A stretch of DNA of 64,000 nucleotides from Larimichthys crocea (lineage: Eukaryota; Chordata; Actinopteri; Sciaenidae): assembly GCF_000972845.2 (NCBI RefSeq), contig NC_040013.1:6130550-6194549 (forward strand), in the 5' to 3' direction. Of this stretch, positions 1 through 13,340 are shown in pieces. Position 1 is the stretch's first letter, and each line of letters begins with the position of its first letter. The notes beneath the pieces are model-generated. The model saw nothing but the letters and a program-made list of their open reading frames with translations. It made no database searches and was not told the DNA's origin. The position numbers were made by a program, and so were the translations under genes.

Positions 1-1471
1 ACCTGTTAACTGGCAGGCGTAACTGTTAGCTATCTAACTCTAACTAACCAGTTTAGCTGTTTCCCAAAATTTTCACAATGTACCTCAAATGATGAAATGT
101 TAAATCCTAATAATGTTATTTGTCCTCTTTGTGTAAGGCACATGATTTCTCCATATAAGTATGTTACAATTCATGTGACACAAGTGACTTCCTGTTCGCA
201 CATATGATTGCTTTTGATTGGAACTGCTATAAATGTTTCCTAGCAACTAATTCACCGTGAAAGTCAGAACTAGCTCAGACACTCCTTTGTGTTTTAATGG
301 TGCAGTCCAATTTAATCACTTGTTTGAAACCAGTAGAATGTAGGAAGGACTTTACACATGAACTTGGTATGAATAGCTGGTGCAACTCAGTCCTTGACTC
401 ATCTTTTCAACCCATTCAACACTCATGACGCCTCCTCAGTGAGGAGCTGTGATGAAGTGGACTGGCATTGACCTGCATTGTGGGCTGTGAAGTCCCCAGT
501 TGGCTCTGGACTTGAATTTGAGCAGTTGGAGTGGAAATTAGACATTTGGCATCGGCGCACGACGAGGTTGGATTGGAACATTCAGGCAGGCATGGCGAAC
601 AGCGCGACTGTGTTCAGCCAGCTGATTTTACTTTCTGTTTAAAGAGTCCAGTTGTTGCCCTTAGCCCTCAAAAAGACTAAACTTGTGTTGATTTTTCTCG
701 AGGAGTCCGTATGAGGGAGAGGGTCGGGATGAGGGGAGCAGGTGAGATACAGAACGGCCCGATAAACCGAAAACCCTACAAAACCCCCCAGACTCTACCA
801 AAAACCGCCTGCCAATCAGTAGACTGGAGCCAATCAGTAGATGATCTCTGAGCTTGTTGTGAATGGCTGGGAGAGGGGGGCTCGAGCTGGGATGTAATTG
901 GTTGGTGATGGTGATAACGGCTTAACCAATCATGGGACGGGAGATTCAGCAGTGAATGGTAGCATCCCAGAGAGTGCTGGTGTGGAGGTTGACCTGCATG
1001 ATGATGGTGGTGTGTGTGTGTGATGGAAAATCGTAATCGAAGTACCCAAATGTGTGTTTGTGTGCAAACAGACTTGAAATTCACTGAGTCTAACACGGAT
1101 AGAAATCCACACGCTTCAGTAATCTGAGAGACGTGCACACACAAACACACACAGGGGTACTTAAAAGAAATTTTGCTTTTTGTCTTCATTCATTTCCATG
1201 TCCTCATCATCTCCCTCTTCCTCTCAATCATTCCTCCATTTCTCCCTCCTTCTTCCCTCCCTTTTTTGTCTCTGCTTTTAAATAATCCTCTCAATTCTCA
1301 CACTTTTATTCTTTTTCTCTCTTTGCTTATCTCGTCCTCTTTCCTGTCTCCCTGCCTCTCCTGTTCTTCACTTTATCTCTTCCTACCCTGTTCTCTCTTT
1401 ATCTGTCCTTTCTTTCCTCTCCTCTTTGTCTTCCTCTGCCTCTCTCCTCCACCCTCCCATCCCTCACACAG
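1..1471 (+). other. mark2 intron sequence at left edge; no exon seen
   Basis: This stretch lies upstream of the first recognisable mark2 exon and is most simply intron. It ends in a pyrimidine-rich tract from about 1195 to 1471 leading into a CACAG splice acceptor. I see no open frame with recognisable protein similarity. Reading frames through the CA/TG-rich part (about 1000-1150) are low-complexity artefacts. The remaining mark2 exons must lie left of the window. Confidence 0.6.
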
Positions 1472-3495
1472 ATCTATGCTGAGCAGTACAGTGGACAAGT
1501 CAGAGAAGACGTCCGGTGTTCTCTCCTCCTCTTCCAACAATGATGAGAACAACTCCTCACCAGGATCTGGTAACACTGGTATGTTGTGTACTTTTATTAC
1601 TGATTGTGAATTGTGTCACAAATCAGAGACTTAACAGTCACTGGTAGACTCTTTTTGCCCAGTAATCCATCTTAAAATCCAATCGTCTTGCCATGTTGCT
1701 ACTGTGGTTTATTTTCAAGATGAGGAATAATTTCTTAATACTAATTAGTAATTTCTTGACAAAGGAATTCATTAAAAGAGCTTGATATTAGAGGTGAAAA
1801 GTGTAAAAGACTGCTGCTTTGAGCACTCTAAGGACCGACTATGAACACCTGTGTTTTATCCTCACTTTTGGACATCACAGAGAGTCCAGGCTAAATGACA
1901 GCTGTTTGTCTGCATAAAAGAAAAAAGAAACGCATAATAAAATGACCCAAGGCCCAGCAGTAGCATAAATATGTAAAAATAAAATGGGGCCAAGCATAGA
2001 CCTTTGAGGTACTCCATAACTTTGATTATCTTAGATGAGACAATTTAAACCTTGTCAAATCTTGTCATGCTGCTACTGTGGCTCATTTTGATTCAAGCTG
2101 AGGAATAATTCTGAAGTACTAATTAGTATTTTCTTGACAAATTAATGAAACAAAAGACGTTACAACTAAATTCTTAGTATGCAGCTTGATATTAGAGGTG
2201 GAAAGTGTGAGACTGCTGCTTTGAGCACTAATAACACCTGTGTTTTATCTTGGATTAAATTTTGGAACATCACAGAGGGCAGACAGGATAGTTGACAGCT
2301 GTTTGTCTGCTTAAAAGTGTAAAGATATAATAAAACCATCCAAGGCCCAGCAGTAGCATAAAGATGTGAAAATAAAATGGGGCCAAGCATAGACCCTTGA
2401 GGTACTCCATATAAGATAAGTTCATTCATCAAGTAGTCAACAAACTGAAACTTGTATTAGTTTACTCATCTGCTGGTTCTAGCTTTTCAAATCTGGATTT
2501 TGAAGAGTTGCTTCCACCGTTTTACATAATTTTATATATAATAATAATTTTATTGATTAAAAATAAAAGTGAAAACTTGTATTACAACAAAAGAAGCACA
2601 AATTAAGGGCCCAGAACCGATCTATCCACATTAGATCTAGTTTCTCAGTGTCATGATAAAATTCACTGAATAAGTCATTTTTGTCTCATCCCTCACAGCA
2701 AGGTAGCTGCTGAACAAACGTCAGATTCATGATGCAGTGATGTTTTCATTCTCTATCAGTTATTTTACAAACTAAATGTAACCGAAACACACATCCTGAT
2801 TCAGTCATACTTCATCCAACCATAACACCATTCAGGTTATGGTAATCAATTCTTCTTCAGACAGTTGTCTTAATGAGGTGTTATATGAGAGAATATTTCA
2901 GTCATTATGTGTTCATCTTCATTTTTTATTCTACGCTCGTCTCATTCTTCTTGTTAATGTTTCTAATTCTTCTTTTTCTGCTTTCTTTTCTCTTCCTGTC
3001 CTCCGTCACGTTCTCTCATCACTCTTTGCCTCTCACATTTGTTCACTTTGCCTCTTTTATCTCTCTTGTTATTTGTCATGGTTTATTTTGAATCTATCAC
3101 TGCTATCCATGACTCATCTTCTACCCTCTCCTCCCTGCCCATCAGGTGGCACCGGCACCCCACCTGCCATTGCCAGCCAAAAGGACTCAGCCAAGCCTCG
3201 CTCTCTTCGCTTCACGTGGTCCATGAAGACCACGTCGTCCATGGAGCCCGCGGAGATGATGCGCGAGATCCGCAAGGTGCTCGACTCCAACAGCTGCGAG
3301 TACGAGCTGCGCGAGCGCTACATGCTGCTGTGCGTGTCGGGCAACCCGGCCCGCGACGACTTCGTCCAGTGGGAGATGGAGGTGTGCAAGCTGCCGCGGC
3401 TCTCCCTCAACGGCGTGCGCTTCAAGCGGATCTCAGGCACGTCCATCGCCTTCAAGAACATTGCCTCAAAGATTGCCAACGAGCTCAAACTGTGA
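1472..3495 (+). CDS. mark2: MARK2-type microtubule-affinity regulating kinase, C-terminal two exons (partial)
   Basis: Two coding exons are visible, 1472-1578 and 3146-3495 (TGA 3493-3495), joined in phase across an intron with GT-AG ends. The first gives a Ser/Asn-rich spacer ([16 protein letters not shown]...) and the second ends in a complete KA1 domain (about 3219-3492). The domain carries the MARK signatures [42 protein letters not shown] and terminal [12 protein letters not shown]. In this family the KA1 domain binds acidic phospholipids and autoinhibits the N-terminal Ser/Thr kinase, which phosphorylates tau/MAPs and controls cell polarity. The kinase, UBA and spacer exons are left of the window. 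KA1 alone does not cleanly separate MARK2 from MARK3; the adjacent rcor2 and naa40 (same order as human 11q13) favour MARK2. The KA1 exon is conspicuously GC-rich against its AT-rich surroundings. Confidence 0.92.
1681..2019 (-). mobile_element. LINE-2-like reverse transcriptase fragment, copy 1
   Basis: On the minus strand, within the last mark2 intron, the reading near 2019-1940 gives LGPILF followed by YATAGPW, a degraded form of the reverse transcriptase motif seen better in copy 2. The whole segment is about 80-85% similar by eye to 2058-2413 (shared landmarks: GCTTGATATTAGAGGTG, GACTGCTGCTTTGAGCAC, AGGCCCAGCAGTAGCATAAA, ATGGGGCCAAGCATAGACC). No intact frame remains. Confidence 0.6.
2058..2432 (-). 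mobile_element. LINE-2-like reverse transcriptase fragment, copy 2
   Basis: The minus strand encodes [13 protein letters not shown], the classic motif of LINE reverse transcriptases of the L2/jockey type (usual form GVPQGSVLGP). About 45 residues later comes [12 protein letters not shown], which resembles the L2 block LNQDKTEVLL. The catalytic YADD segment that should lie between them is lost, so the copy is dead and internally shortened. It lies directly downstream of copy 1 in the same orientation, so the pair looks like a tandem duplication of an already degraded insertion. It is antisense to mark2. Confidence 0.65.
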
Positions 3496-4469
3496 GTGCA
3501 GAGGAGCAGCGAGGAGAGATGAGATTAAAGGGTGGAGGTGGAGGTGGAGGCGGGAGGGTGATAGTGAGGATGAAGATGCTGTAAGCGGGGTGGGGGGCAC
3601 TGTGGAGATCAGGAGGTAAGCTAAAGGGTGGGATCACTTTAAAAATAACACGATTGTTATCTGGACAAAGGTCTGAAGTAGGGCTATCGGTTCTCTGAGA
3701 CTAGAAAACGTTTCTTTTCTAGAAGTTTTGTTCCTTAAGTTCCCGACGCCCTACGATTAGAAACTCTGAGTTCCTCTGAGTTGTGAAGTACTTATAGACC
3801 GAGGTCTTCTCTCTTCCCTGCTGTTATTTTATTTTTTTGTCACGTTCTACTTAGACGTTCCACTCTTCTGCATGTCCGATCTGCTCTCTCTTCTTTTTTA
3901 GAAGTCACACTTGATCACTTTGACCACTCCTGTCACTTCTTCCTGCTATTTATTCAGTTTTTCTGCACGGTTCTGCTGCCAGGTCTTTTTTTTTGTTTTG
4001 TTTTGTTTTGTTTTTTGGGTAGGGGGGAAAAACCGGGTAGAAATGGAGGCTGGATGGAGGACAAGGTGGGCGGGGGAAGAAAAAAAAGAAACTTTCTACT
4101 TTCTCTCTGAATTTCTAACAAGTGGTGATGATTGACGGAAGGTTTGGAGCCTTTTTTTGCTGGAAAACTCAAAGAAGTTTTGATTGAATTTGTTCTCCTC
4201 CAAAACGGAATGGACTCCAACTGAGCCAGGACTTTGGTTACTAAAGCCCACTGTCTCTCTCACACACACAAACACTCATATACACACACACACACTCATA
4301 CACACACACACACACACACAGATGGACTTTGGATGGACGAACTCTGCTGTTGTTGGTTCAAGGACCCTCTCCATCCTCCACCTGCCCGCACAAACCTCTC
4401 CTCCTGCCCCCAAAATGAACTTTTGAAAAAATCCATCCTTCCACAACTTCACTGCTCCCTTCTCAGACA

Positions 4470-4508
<39 letters not shown>

Positions 4509-5141
4509 CCTCCCTCCCTCTGATTTCAAACTGAGCTCAGCACAAACACATCCATCTTTTTTCACTCCCTTCTTCTTCCTCATTTTTAATTTCTCTCGCC
4601 GCCATCAAGTCCACGGAGGCCAGTTAAACTTGATGTCGTCATCTATTGTGTTCGGGCTTTAACCCTTCGAGTCCGTACTTGTTTTTTTTTTTCTCCTTTT
4701 AGTTACTACTTCTTCTTCTTCTTTTATGGCTTTTAAAAAGAGTTGTGCACTGGAAAAGAGGGGCATCTGGGAAACAGGGGAGGGAAGGACAGTTCATGGA
4801 CGGGGTTGTTGATGGATTTTATGTTGCCTTTCTTTATAGAATAAAAATTGGGGTTTTGTTTTTGTTGCATACGTCAGCACATAAATGCTCAAATGATTTA
4901 TTTGTACTTTTTTTTGTTGTTGTTGTTAATGTTGGTATCACTTCGGTTGGCATCATGCCTTCATATCCAGAATGTCAACCCTGAACCGACGCATTTCTTG
5001 TCCCTCCCTTCCCCCTCCCCTCCTTTTTATTTCATTCTTTTTTCCTTTGGGTCCGCCCCTCTCATCCCTCTCTCTGCTACACGTTTTCCCAAAGAGCAAA
5101 CACACACAAAAAAAGGGTGTCTTTGGAGTATGTAACAAACA

Positions 5142-5179
<38 letters not shown>

Positions 5180-6220
5180 TCTAAAAAGATCACTGGAAGA
5201 AAAAAAAAAGACAAAAAAACAAAAAGAATCGACAAGGACGACGACGAATGGTGAATTATTTTCTTCTACTTTTGATTTGATAATATATTTTTGTGTCGTT
5301 GGAAATTTTGGGTTTGTACAGATTTGGATTTTTTTTGGGGAGGGGGAGGGGGAGGGTGTGAAGAGTCACGTTGGATCATATCATTGCTGCCTTTTCAGTG
5401 TAGTGCACCTTTAACACACACACACACTTAACGCACAGCTCACACAAAAAGAAAAAGAAAAAACAACCCCACGAGCAAACAGGAGTTCTCGATGTATTTA
5501 ATGTTGATGGTGGTGACGACTACTGCTCGTTCATCTTCGGCCTTTTTCATGTTTGTTTTTTGTTTCGTTTCGAAAGGCCTTGAATCGGTCCAGGACGGAG
5601 AGAGAAAGCAGGAGAAGCATCAAAAGGTTTCTCATATCAGAGCACATGTTCACGTTCAAATAATAAACAAAACAAAACAGAAGAAGCCACTTCCTGTTTC
5701 TCTCTCTTTGCGTTGGCGCTCCAGTTTGTCGAAGCAGAAGAAAAAACACACACACACACTCTCATACACTCGGGGGTTAGAGAAAGGGGAAGGCGATGGG
5801 GACAACACCGGGTCCCGTCAGCTGGTTGTACCTAACTTAACACTTTTCTTTCTTTCTTTCACGATGACACACTGTCGTTTTATTATTTCTTTCAGTTTTT
5901 AATACGTCAGATTTTTCTTTAAAAAGTTGATCATTGTATTAAGGTGCTGGGTATTGGATTCTAATTATTATTCTGGCTGTTGCTGTTATATTATCTCTTT
6001 CAGGGTTGATTTTATTTTACATTATTTCGTTTTACATTGCTGTAATTTACATTGATTTTAAATGTGTTTTTGAGCAAACTGTAACTGTAGTGGTGGGTTT
6101 GGGGTTGGGAGGGCTGATCAACTCCTGAAAAATGTATTATTTGTTTTTTGTTTTTTTGTGCAAAGACAAAATGATGAAAAATTACAATGATAGTAATAAA
6201 AACAATGATATAATGATAGT
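3496..6220 (+). other. mark2: mark2 3' untranslated region
   Basis: The region runs from the mark2 stop codon to the first convincing polyadenylation signal, AATAAA at 6195-6200. It contains (CA)n at 4262-4320 and 4468-4506, (TG)n at 5144-5177, T-rich runs and a G-rich stretch at 5336-5355. The many short frames here are all low-complexity. The 3' end is inferred from the signal only; transcript evidence could move it. Confidence 0.55.
6195..6200 (+). promoter_or_regulatory. probable mark2 polyadenylation signal AATAAA
   Basis: Canonical hexamer on the plus strand, the first convincing one after the mark2 stop codon, 2.7 kb downstream of it. Confidence 0.45.
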
Positions 6221-7735
6221 CCGCCTCTGAGATCCATTATGTAAAAATCAAGACAAATGTGTTGGGTTAAATAATCTTCTGCTCCTTCAGGAAACTCTCG
6301 GCGGCTCTGTAGCTGACAAATCTCACCACAGGGTTCTTTTTAGTAGCTGTTACTGAAGCAGCGTCATGTCACGATGTTCAGATTTCCACTTTTCCGAGCA
6401 CTTCGCGCTTCTCTCGTCCATGCTGGCTCAAAAATGTGAGACTGAAATCAGCCCTGTGGTGTAACAGATCATCCTGGGTGCAGATGACACGAGACAAACT
6501 TGGAAAATCTTCTTTTGTTTTTCTCACCTTCACACAGTTTGTCCACCAGAGAGCACCAACAAGTATATTCTTCAACTGCAAGAAGTCCTCCTCAACACAT
6601 ATGACCAGGATTTTTGTAATTTAATCTGCATTATGTATATGATTTTCATCAGGTGTCCAGTGGTTGTATAAATGACAGCTGGGTGTCAGATCCAGCATGA
6701 AAATGTGTTTTTCATCTTTGTGAAATTCAAGTGTTGGTGCTTCAGACGAGCAGAAGGGGGCGCTGTGAGAGAAACTCTAAACTGATCCGTTTCCTGAGCA
6801 GGTGTGAAAATCTGAATCCGGAAATGACAACTGGGTCACTCACAGGTGTGCAGGAAGTATTTGAGGATTGTTACAACCTGTATTTCTACATGTTTGCATT
6901 TTGTAATCGGCACCATCTTCATAGATCATACAGCACATAGTGTCGGCATTAATCATGGCTGGGTTCATTTATTAGGACCTTATAGACCTGCCAGGTAACA
7001 CACACACACACACACATCAGAAATCCTGCTTAGCACCTGTACTCTTAGTGTAAGATCTGCTAACTGGAACGCACCCCCACCTACTGCTGTGTTGTGTATT
7101 TCCCCTGTCACGTCTAAGTTCAGACTGATAACTTCATTATTGTTGGTACGTAGTCTTAAAAAACAAGCAGTACTAATGACGCTCATGTCCTGCAGTGTTT
7201 TGTCGTTCTGTGCTAATTAAATAAGCACATTGTAAACTAAAGGACAGCAGCACAATGAGCTCATAACACTGGTCTTGTCCTGGTCTTACTTGATTCATCT
7301 AATTGCTGCACTGGAAACTTTCGTGTGTGTGTGTGTGTATAAACGCTACAGACAGGTCATATTACAGGAAACTCAACTTAAATGATCCTGTTTCCTGCTA
7401 TGATTTACTTTTGATTTATGTTTTTCAAGTTGGAGCTCGTCTTTGTACACCTTAAAAACTTTAAAGCTGACTTCATGTCTGTCCACATTCTTGTCTTTAT
7501 GTATGTAGACCAGCGTCTTGTTCACTCTGCTGAGCAGGTGAAGTCCAACAGAGTGCTCTGAGTCCCCGGCCCCGCTCAGGAATGTGAGCTGTCGGTGGCC
7601 GAACCTGTCGGGAGTCAACAGATGGTGTTTGGTTTTTTGGGGGGGAAGAGACGATGTGCACATGAAGCTCACAGAAAACAGTCAGTCAGACCCTAAACTT
7701 CCAGCTAACATTAACATGGGGTGTGTGTATGAACA
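6221..7735. other. intergenic DNA between convergent mark2 and rcor2
   Basis: No gene is visible. There are short (CA)n/(TG)n runs near 7000 and 7325. Open frames here lack recognisable similarity and plausible splice structure. Confidence 0.5.
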
Positions 7736-7759
7736 AACACTGAATGATTTGGTCATTTC

Positions 7760-7765
7760 TTTATT
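7760..7765 (-). promoter_or_regulatory. distal rcor2 polyadenylation signal (AATAAA on minus strand)
   Basis: TTTATT on the plus strand. A second, proximal hexamer is at 8673-8678, so alternative polyadenylation is possible. Confidence 0.4.
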
Positions 7766-10064
7766 CTAAAAAAAAACAAAAAATTCTCAACACAAACCGT
7801 TCAGTTTCCACGATGTAAACAACTTCTCACATACAATACACACAAGCAGTTTTTTGGAGGAAGAAACAAACGTAAGAAATCAAGTCCACACAAAGTCAAA
7901 AAAGGCAAGCCACTTTAAAGCCAAACGTAGTGATGGGCCGCTTTGATTCCTGCTCAGTGCCACGTCATACTGAACGCTGAAGGCCTCTGCTGACAAAATA
8001 AGTGATGTGAGACGTCGATTAGGTGGAGAAGCACCGAACGCACTTTGAAGAAAAGGTTTGTACATGAGGTGTGATCCCAGATCTGCTTGAGAAGGCAGTG
8101 ATACACAAAACAGGAAGAGATTCAAAAGAAAACTCACAAATCAGTAACCAGAATATCATTCAGTCATACGCTTGTTCGCGAGGTTGCCTGATCTCCTCGA
8201 ACACGAACTGGAGGAACATTTTAGAGGCAGAAAACTGCACCATGGCAAGACTGGGGAGACGAGATGCAGCGTTTCCTGACACGTCCATGGCTGAATGAAT
8301 CCTTTAAGACCTCCGACCTCACACCTCTGGCCTCCTGCTGTGAGAAAGCTGCACCTTTTGTAATAAGACGGAACAAAACACTGAACTGAATCAGCAACAC
8401 ACTTCTAGTTTGACTGTCCTACAGGATGAATAGTTCAACATTTTGGTAAATATTGACGACCACTTTCATCTGTACAATCGATACGACTCTACTGCCAAGA
8501 ACTAGCGAACTCTGCATTAACACTGGAATCCTGGCTCAGTCCACCTGTTTCTTGAATAAGCAGACACTTAAGACTTTTTGTTTACAGTTCAGTTTTTGTG
8601 CTAAGCCAAGTTAGCAAGCTGATGACAGTAGCAAAAAAAAAAAAGATTTCCCAAAACGCAGATTTAACACCTTTTATTCTACTACAGCAAACAGGCCAAC
8701 AAGTGGAAAACACCAAACTTTTCTTAGATGTTTAACAGCTAGTGGAGACGTGGGGATTCTGTGGGACGACGAGCTTTTAAAGCAATAACAGACTTTGGCA
8801 GAGCGTTTCAGTTTTTTGTTTGTTTTTTTCCAGTAAAGGTCGACTGTGGCCTTCACTTTGTAAACCTGCTTTAAAAAAATCACGTTTTACACGGACGCCT
8901 AATGTTTCGTTCAGCTGCCGTCCAGAGCGGTCAACTGCGGAAGATATTCCTGGAAAGTAACGGACAGTAAGCGACACTGAACTTCTCGAAATGTGTCCGG
9001 TCACGTGTGTTAAAAGGCTCTTTTTTTTTTTTCTCTCCTCAGTGCTCGATAATCATCGTCATAATAAAGATTGCACTATCTAAACCTACTTACAATAACT
9101 AACCGCCTACCTAGAGCTCACTTTAAAAGTCTAGTCAAAAAAAAAAGGGAAAAACATCACTCCAGTTAATAATAGTAATACATGGCCATGAGAGAAGAGG
9201 AAGAGGAGGGATCTCCCACTCTTTTGTTTTTCCATTTTGGATTTTTAAATTCAAATAAGTCGGAACGAGAAACTCACAGCACAGCTTCGCTTACTAGCTC
9301 AGTTTCTTGGCAAAAGTACCTTTTTAACTCGTACGGGGCTCCAAGTTTTAAAGCAAAGCTCGACAGGGAAAGGCGCGCTTCTCCACATCGTTTCCAGCCG
9401 TCCGATGATTTCCTACAATCTACGCGACCTCTCAGGTTTGGCTCAGATGTGGGAAACTCTTCCTCCGTCTCTCTCGTCTTTTCTCTCCCTCGTTCCCTCG
9501 TCATCTCATTTTCCTGAAGGTTGTTTGGATGACTTGATACCTGCCCAGTGGAACCTACAGTATAGATAGAATATATATATAATATATATATATTGTGTGT
9601 GTGCGCAATCACACTCCTCCACAATCCAGATGTTCTGCAGTTGCCATGGAAACTGGCAGGTGGGTTTTGCTTGCTCTGTGGTCATGGCTTTCTTCAACAG
9701 CTTGACGATCCAGTGTCTCTTATTTTGTCTTCTTCAGGGAGGTGTGTGTGTGTGCGCGCGTGTGTGTGTAAGGTAGTGTTTGTTTGTTTGTAGTGTGTGT
9801 GTGAGCTGGAGAACAGTGGTCTGGAGGTAGGTGGTGTTTGTTAGTACAGTAAAGGGGCTTCAGGCCACCGCCTTACAAAGTGGACCTGTGGGGGCGTCCT
9901 CACACACTTCCTGCCACATTTTAAGAGCTGTGATGTCACCGTGGGGACCTGAGTGTGTTCAGTCGTGGTCATGTGATGTGTGATGGTCCCGGGAACAAAG
10001 GCGAGGAGCGATGAAGTTACAGGCTAAAGTCTGCATGCTAATTTATGTGTGTGTTTTTCTATTA

Positions 10065-10068
<4 letters not shown>

Positions 10069-10104
<36 letters not shown>
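10069..10104. repeat. (TG)n microsatellite behind the rcor2 stop codon
   Basis: Uninterrupted TG dinucleotides about 10 bp from the rcor2 stop (TGA at 10115-10117 on the minus strand). It would be transcribed as (CA)n at the start of the 3' UTR. Confidence 0.95.
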
Positions 10105-10113
<9 letters not shown>

Positions 10114-10114
10114 A

Positions 10115-13100
10115 TCAGTGTGAGTTGGGCTGCTCCACTTTGAGCCCGACCAGCGACGGAGGCATCTGCCCTGCAGCGGAGGAGGAGCTGGGAGGTGAAG
10201 CCCTGAGGCTGGAGCTCCCGGTGGAGGTGGATGAGGATGTCACCGCGGGTCGGATGAGCGGAGGCGGAGGGTGGTTGTGGGGCGCTCGGTTCTGGAGCGG
10301 GCGCGTCTGCAGAGGCGGGGGCTGGCGGAGGAGGCTGGGGGGAGCCGACGGGGGTGCCGGGCGCAGCAGCGGAGGGGGCTGGGAGAGGGAGGAGGGGGTC
10401 TGAGTGGTGGAGGGCGGAGAGGAGCCTCCGGCTGCGTCTGTTGGAGAGTCCTCCATCTTGACCTGTGGGGAGGGCGGAGGAGGAGATGGAGGTTAGGAGG
10501 GCAAACAACACACAAGTGAGAGAAGACAGCTGGAGAACAAAGACGGAGAGGAAGTGAATGTCACTTTCGCTCCGTGATGAAGCATCGAGCGCCGCAGACG
10601 ACACAGCAGAGAACTTAACCACCACCTGCTCCGTCTGTGCAATGCAGCGTGGAGCTGTGATGTATGAATGTCACGTTAAATCCGCTGCAGTCAGGGCGCC
10701 AGCGAGGATTTCAGGCTGCCAGAGAGTCGACATGTGGACCGCGTGAGTCAGCATCGAGCCGACGGTCCTGTTAACGACACACAGACCTGAAACCTGACAA
10801 GATTTCCTCCTGCACTTCTTCCTGTGCCATCTTTTCAACATATTGTCTTGTATGGCAAGCAAGTAGGGACACAGTTGTAGCATCTAGTCTGAGTCCAACA
10901 GTTAGATGAGAGGCTCAATAAAAGTCGGCCACGCCTGTTTCCTCCTAAATGTTTCAGAATACACCTGCCGACACATCTTAAGCTCACTCGTTGACCCGTC
11001 GTATCTTGTTTGGGAGATAGAAATTAAACTCTGTAGTTTTGTGGGAACAATTTCTCGACGGACAAGTTCCCAAATGCCACAAACTCACTGCTGAAGAAGG
11101 TTGCCAAGAGTAACTGCTTCTAAACAGACGACTTCCTTATTACTCTGTTTGAGTACGGCTCAAGAGGACAAGATACAACATGTCCATGTGTGAGCTATAA
11201 CAGGTGCTCCTCACCTCGTCCTCCTCAGCAGCTCCATCTGTGGTCGCTGTCATCTCCTCGCCGCTCCTCCTGGGGTCTCTCTGGTCTCGGCTGGTGGCCA
11301 CCTGTTCGGCCGCCCACTCCCTCAGCACCTCGTCCAGGTTGAACCGGCGCCGGTAGCTCACGAAGAACGAACTCACCTGGGCGGACGTGCAGAGATGGAA
11401 GAGTCAAGACGAGGAGAAAAGCAGAAAAGTTTGAATGTGTGTTCAAGGACATGGAGGAGGAGAGACTGGAGGTCAGACGATAAATGAGGAGGGATGATGG
11501 AGATAATACTTCTATGAAGAAAAATGCTCGTCCAGACAGAGGGATGAGAGGGAATTGGAGAGGAGTTAAAGAGCTGATAGGCAGCTCACAGAGGGTAAAC
11601 GGATGGATGGATGGATGGATGGATGGAGGGTTAGACAGAGGTCAGAATCAGAGATGACGTTTGAAGATTTTTCAGGATTCTCACCTGAGCCGGCGTCTTG
11701 GTCCCGATCACCTCAGCGATGGCCGAGAAGTCTTTACCATAGCGACGGATAGCTGCAAAGGAGCCAAAAGAATGTGTCAATATACGTCACTCACACAAAT
11801 GTGACTGTGTGTGTGTGTGAGAGGAGACAGGCAGAGTGAGTGTAGTGTCAGCAGTCTCGTTGATGCGTGCATTTTCTGTTGACCTTCAGCTGAGGTCGGC
11901 CGCCTGAGTGCACCTGCTCTTTTCCAGGCCCGTCCTGCTTCACACTCGTACCACTACCCACATCCACGTCTTTCAGCTTCTGCCGTCTCTCCTCCTGTTT
12001 GCACTGCACAGCTGCAGAGGATGGGGCGTTTGCTTAAAAAAGGCACACTGGCCATGTTTCCATCCAAATGCGTCGCAAATTTGAACCAAATTTCGAGTAA
12101 TTTGGAAAAAAAAAAAGATGTGGATAATTGTTTGTTTCAGTCCTCTGCCCTTATGCAAATATTAGGAGTTAGTTCACAAGATACGCAGCAGGTGGTGTGA
12201 GATAATGTAACTAAAAGAACTGCAGACGTGAAAATGGGATGGAAATCAGACATTTGTGCTCGTTTACATCAGAGATCGCGGATGGATCGTAGAGCCACGA
12301 GGAGTCAGTCGCGTGACTTCAATCTTGCCATGTTGGAAGTTGTTTAGAAAATTTTTTTTCCATCTCTAATTAAGAGAGAAGAAGAAGTTTCTTTGTTTTG
12401 AAACTTTTCTGATGAGATACCTCAAAATCTGCATCAAACACGTTGATGGAAACACGCTGACTAACTGCAGCTGCCAGGGGACGATGGAAGTCGTCTTTCT
12501 GACTCTAACTCATGGATTTGAACCACAGAGACTGAAATGTCCACGACTACAGCTCCTTTGTTTCTCGCTGCTTTTATTCTGATCGAGCACCGAGACTTTA
12601 ACCTCTAATTCTGTGTTGGCGGTCGAACGGCGCCTGAAAATCCCCCTTCAAACTGAGACTGATTTACGCAGCGACTGGCCAGGTGTGTCGGGGGAGTTGA
12701 AGAAGTCATCATCACACAACTATCTCAGTCATCTGAATGAAACGTGAAGGTCTTTGAGGTCTTTTCTTGGAGAGAGGTCAGGGACCTGTCCTTATTTTGT
12801 TGTGCAATAACGTGTGACGACTTAGATATTATAGAAGCACGCATCTACTTCCACATCAGTAAATCAGAACTTCGAATGAATGAATCCTCTGATGACCTGA
12901 AGGCCGCTCTGTGACACAGCCATGTCTTTTTAAATGAGGAAAATGCTGCTTTACTTTTCTCTAGTTTACTTCAATCACAGCTGGAATCTGAATCCATGAA
13001 GCTCCTGATTGTTACAGTTTTAGTTATTGACCATCCATCTGCACTCCTTTATGTTGCACTGTGGAATCATTCGAGTCCACTACATCTGGTGTAAAAATTC

Positions 13101-13297
13101 AGACCATACAAGTGGCCTGATCAGACAGAGAACTTTATTTTGAAACTTTTAAAATGAAATTTTCCAGCCACCCTCCAATAAAACAAAGGCCTGTGGTAAT
13201 ATTTCAGGAGAGATATCTCCTGCACTGCATGTGTCAGTGATGCGCTTCTACAGGCAGTTTCTGTGGAAAGTATGAATATGAATGTGTCTGACTTCTG

Positions 13298-13340
<43 letters not shown>

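Larger units (their letters stand above)
7740..10114 (-). other. rcor2: rcor2 3' untranslated region
   Basis: Downstream (minus strand) of the rcor2 stop there are two minus-strand AATAAA signals, at 8673-8678 and 7760-7765, either of which could end the message. The interval has an AT palindromic patch at 9568-9593 and a (TG)n array at 10069-10104 right behind the stop codon. The UTR end is inferred. Confidence 0.45.

Noticed and set aside
3911..5902. Several 70-140 codon frames behind mark2
   Set aside because: They are scattered in the 3' UTR, overlap each other on both strands, follow simple repeats and lack splice sites.
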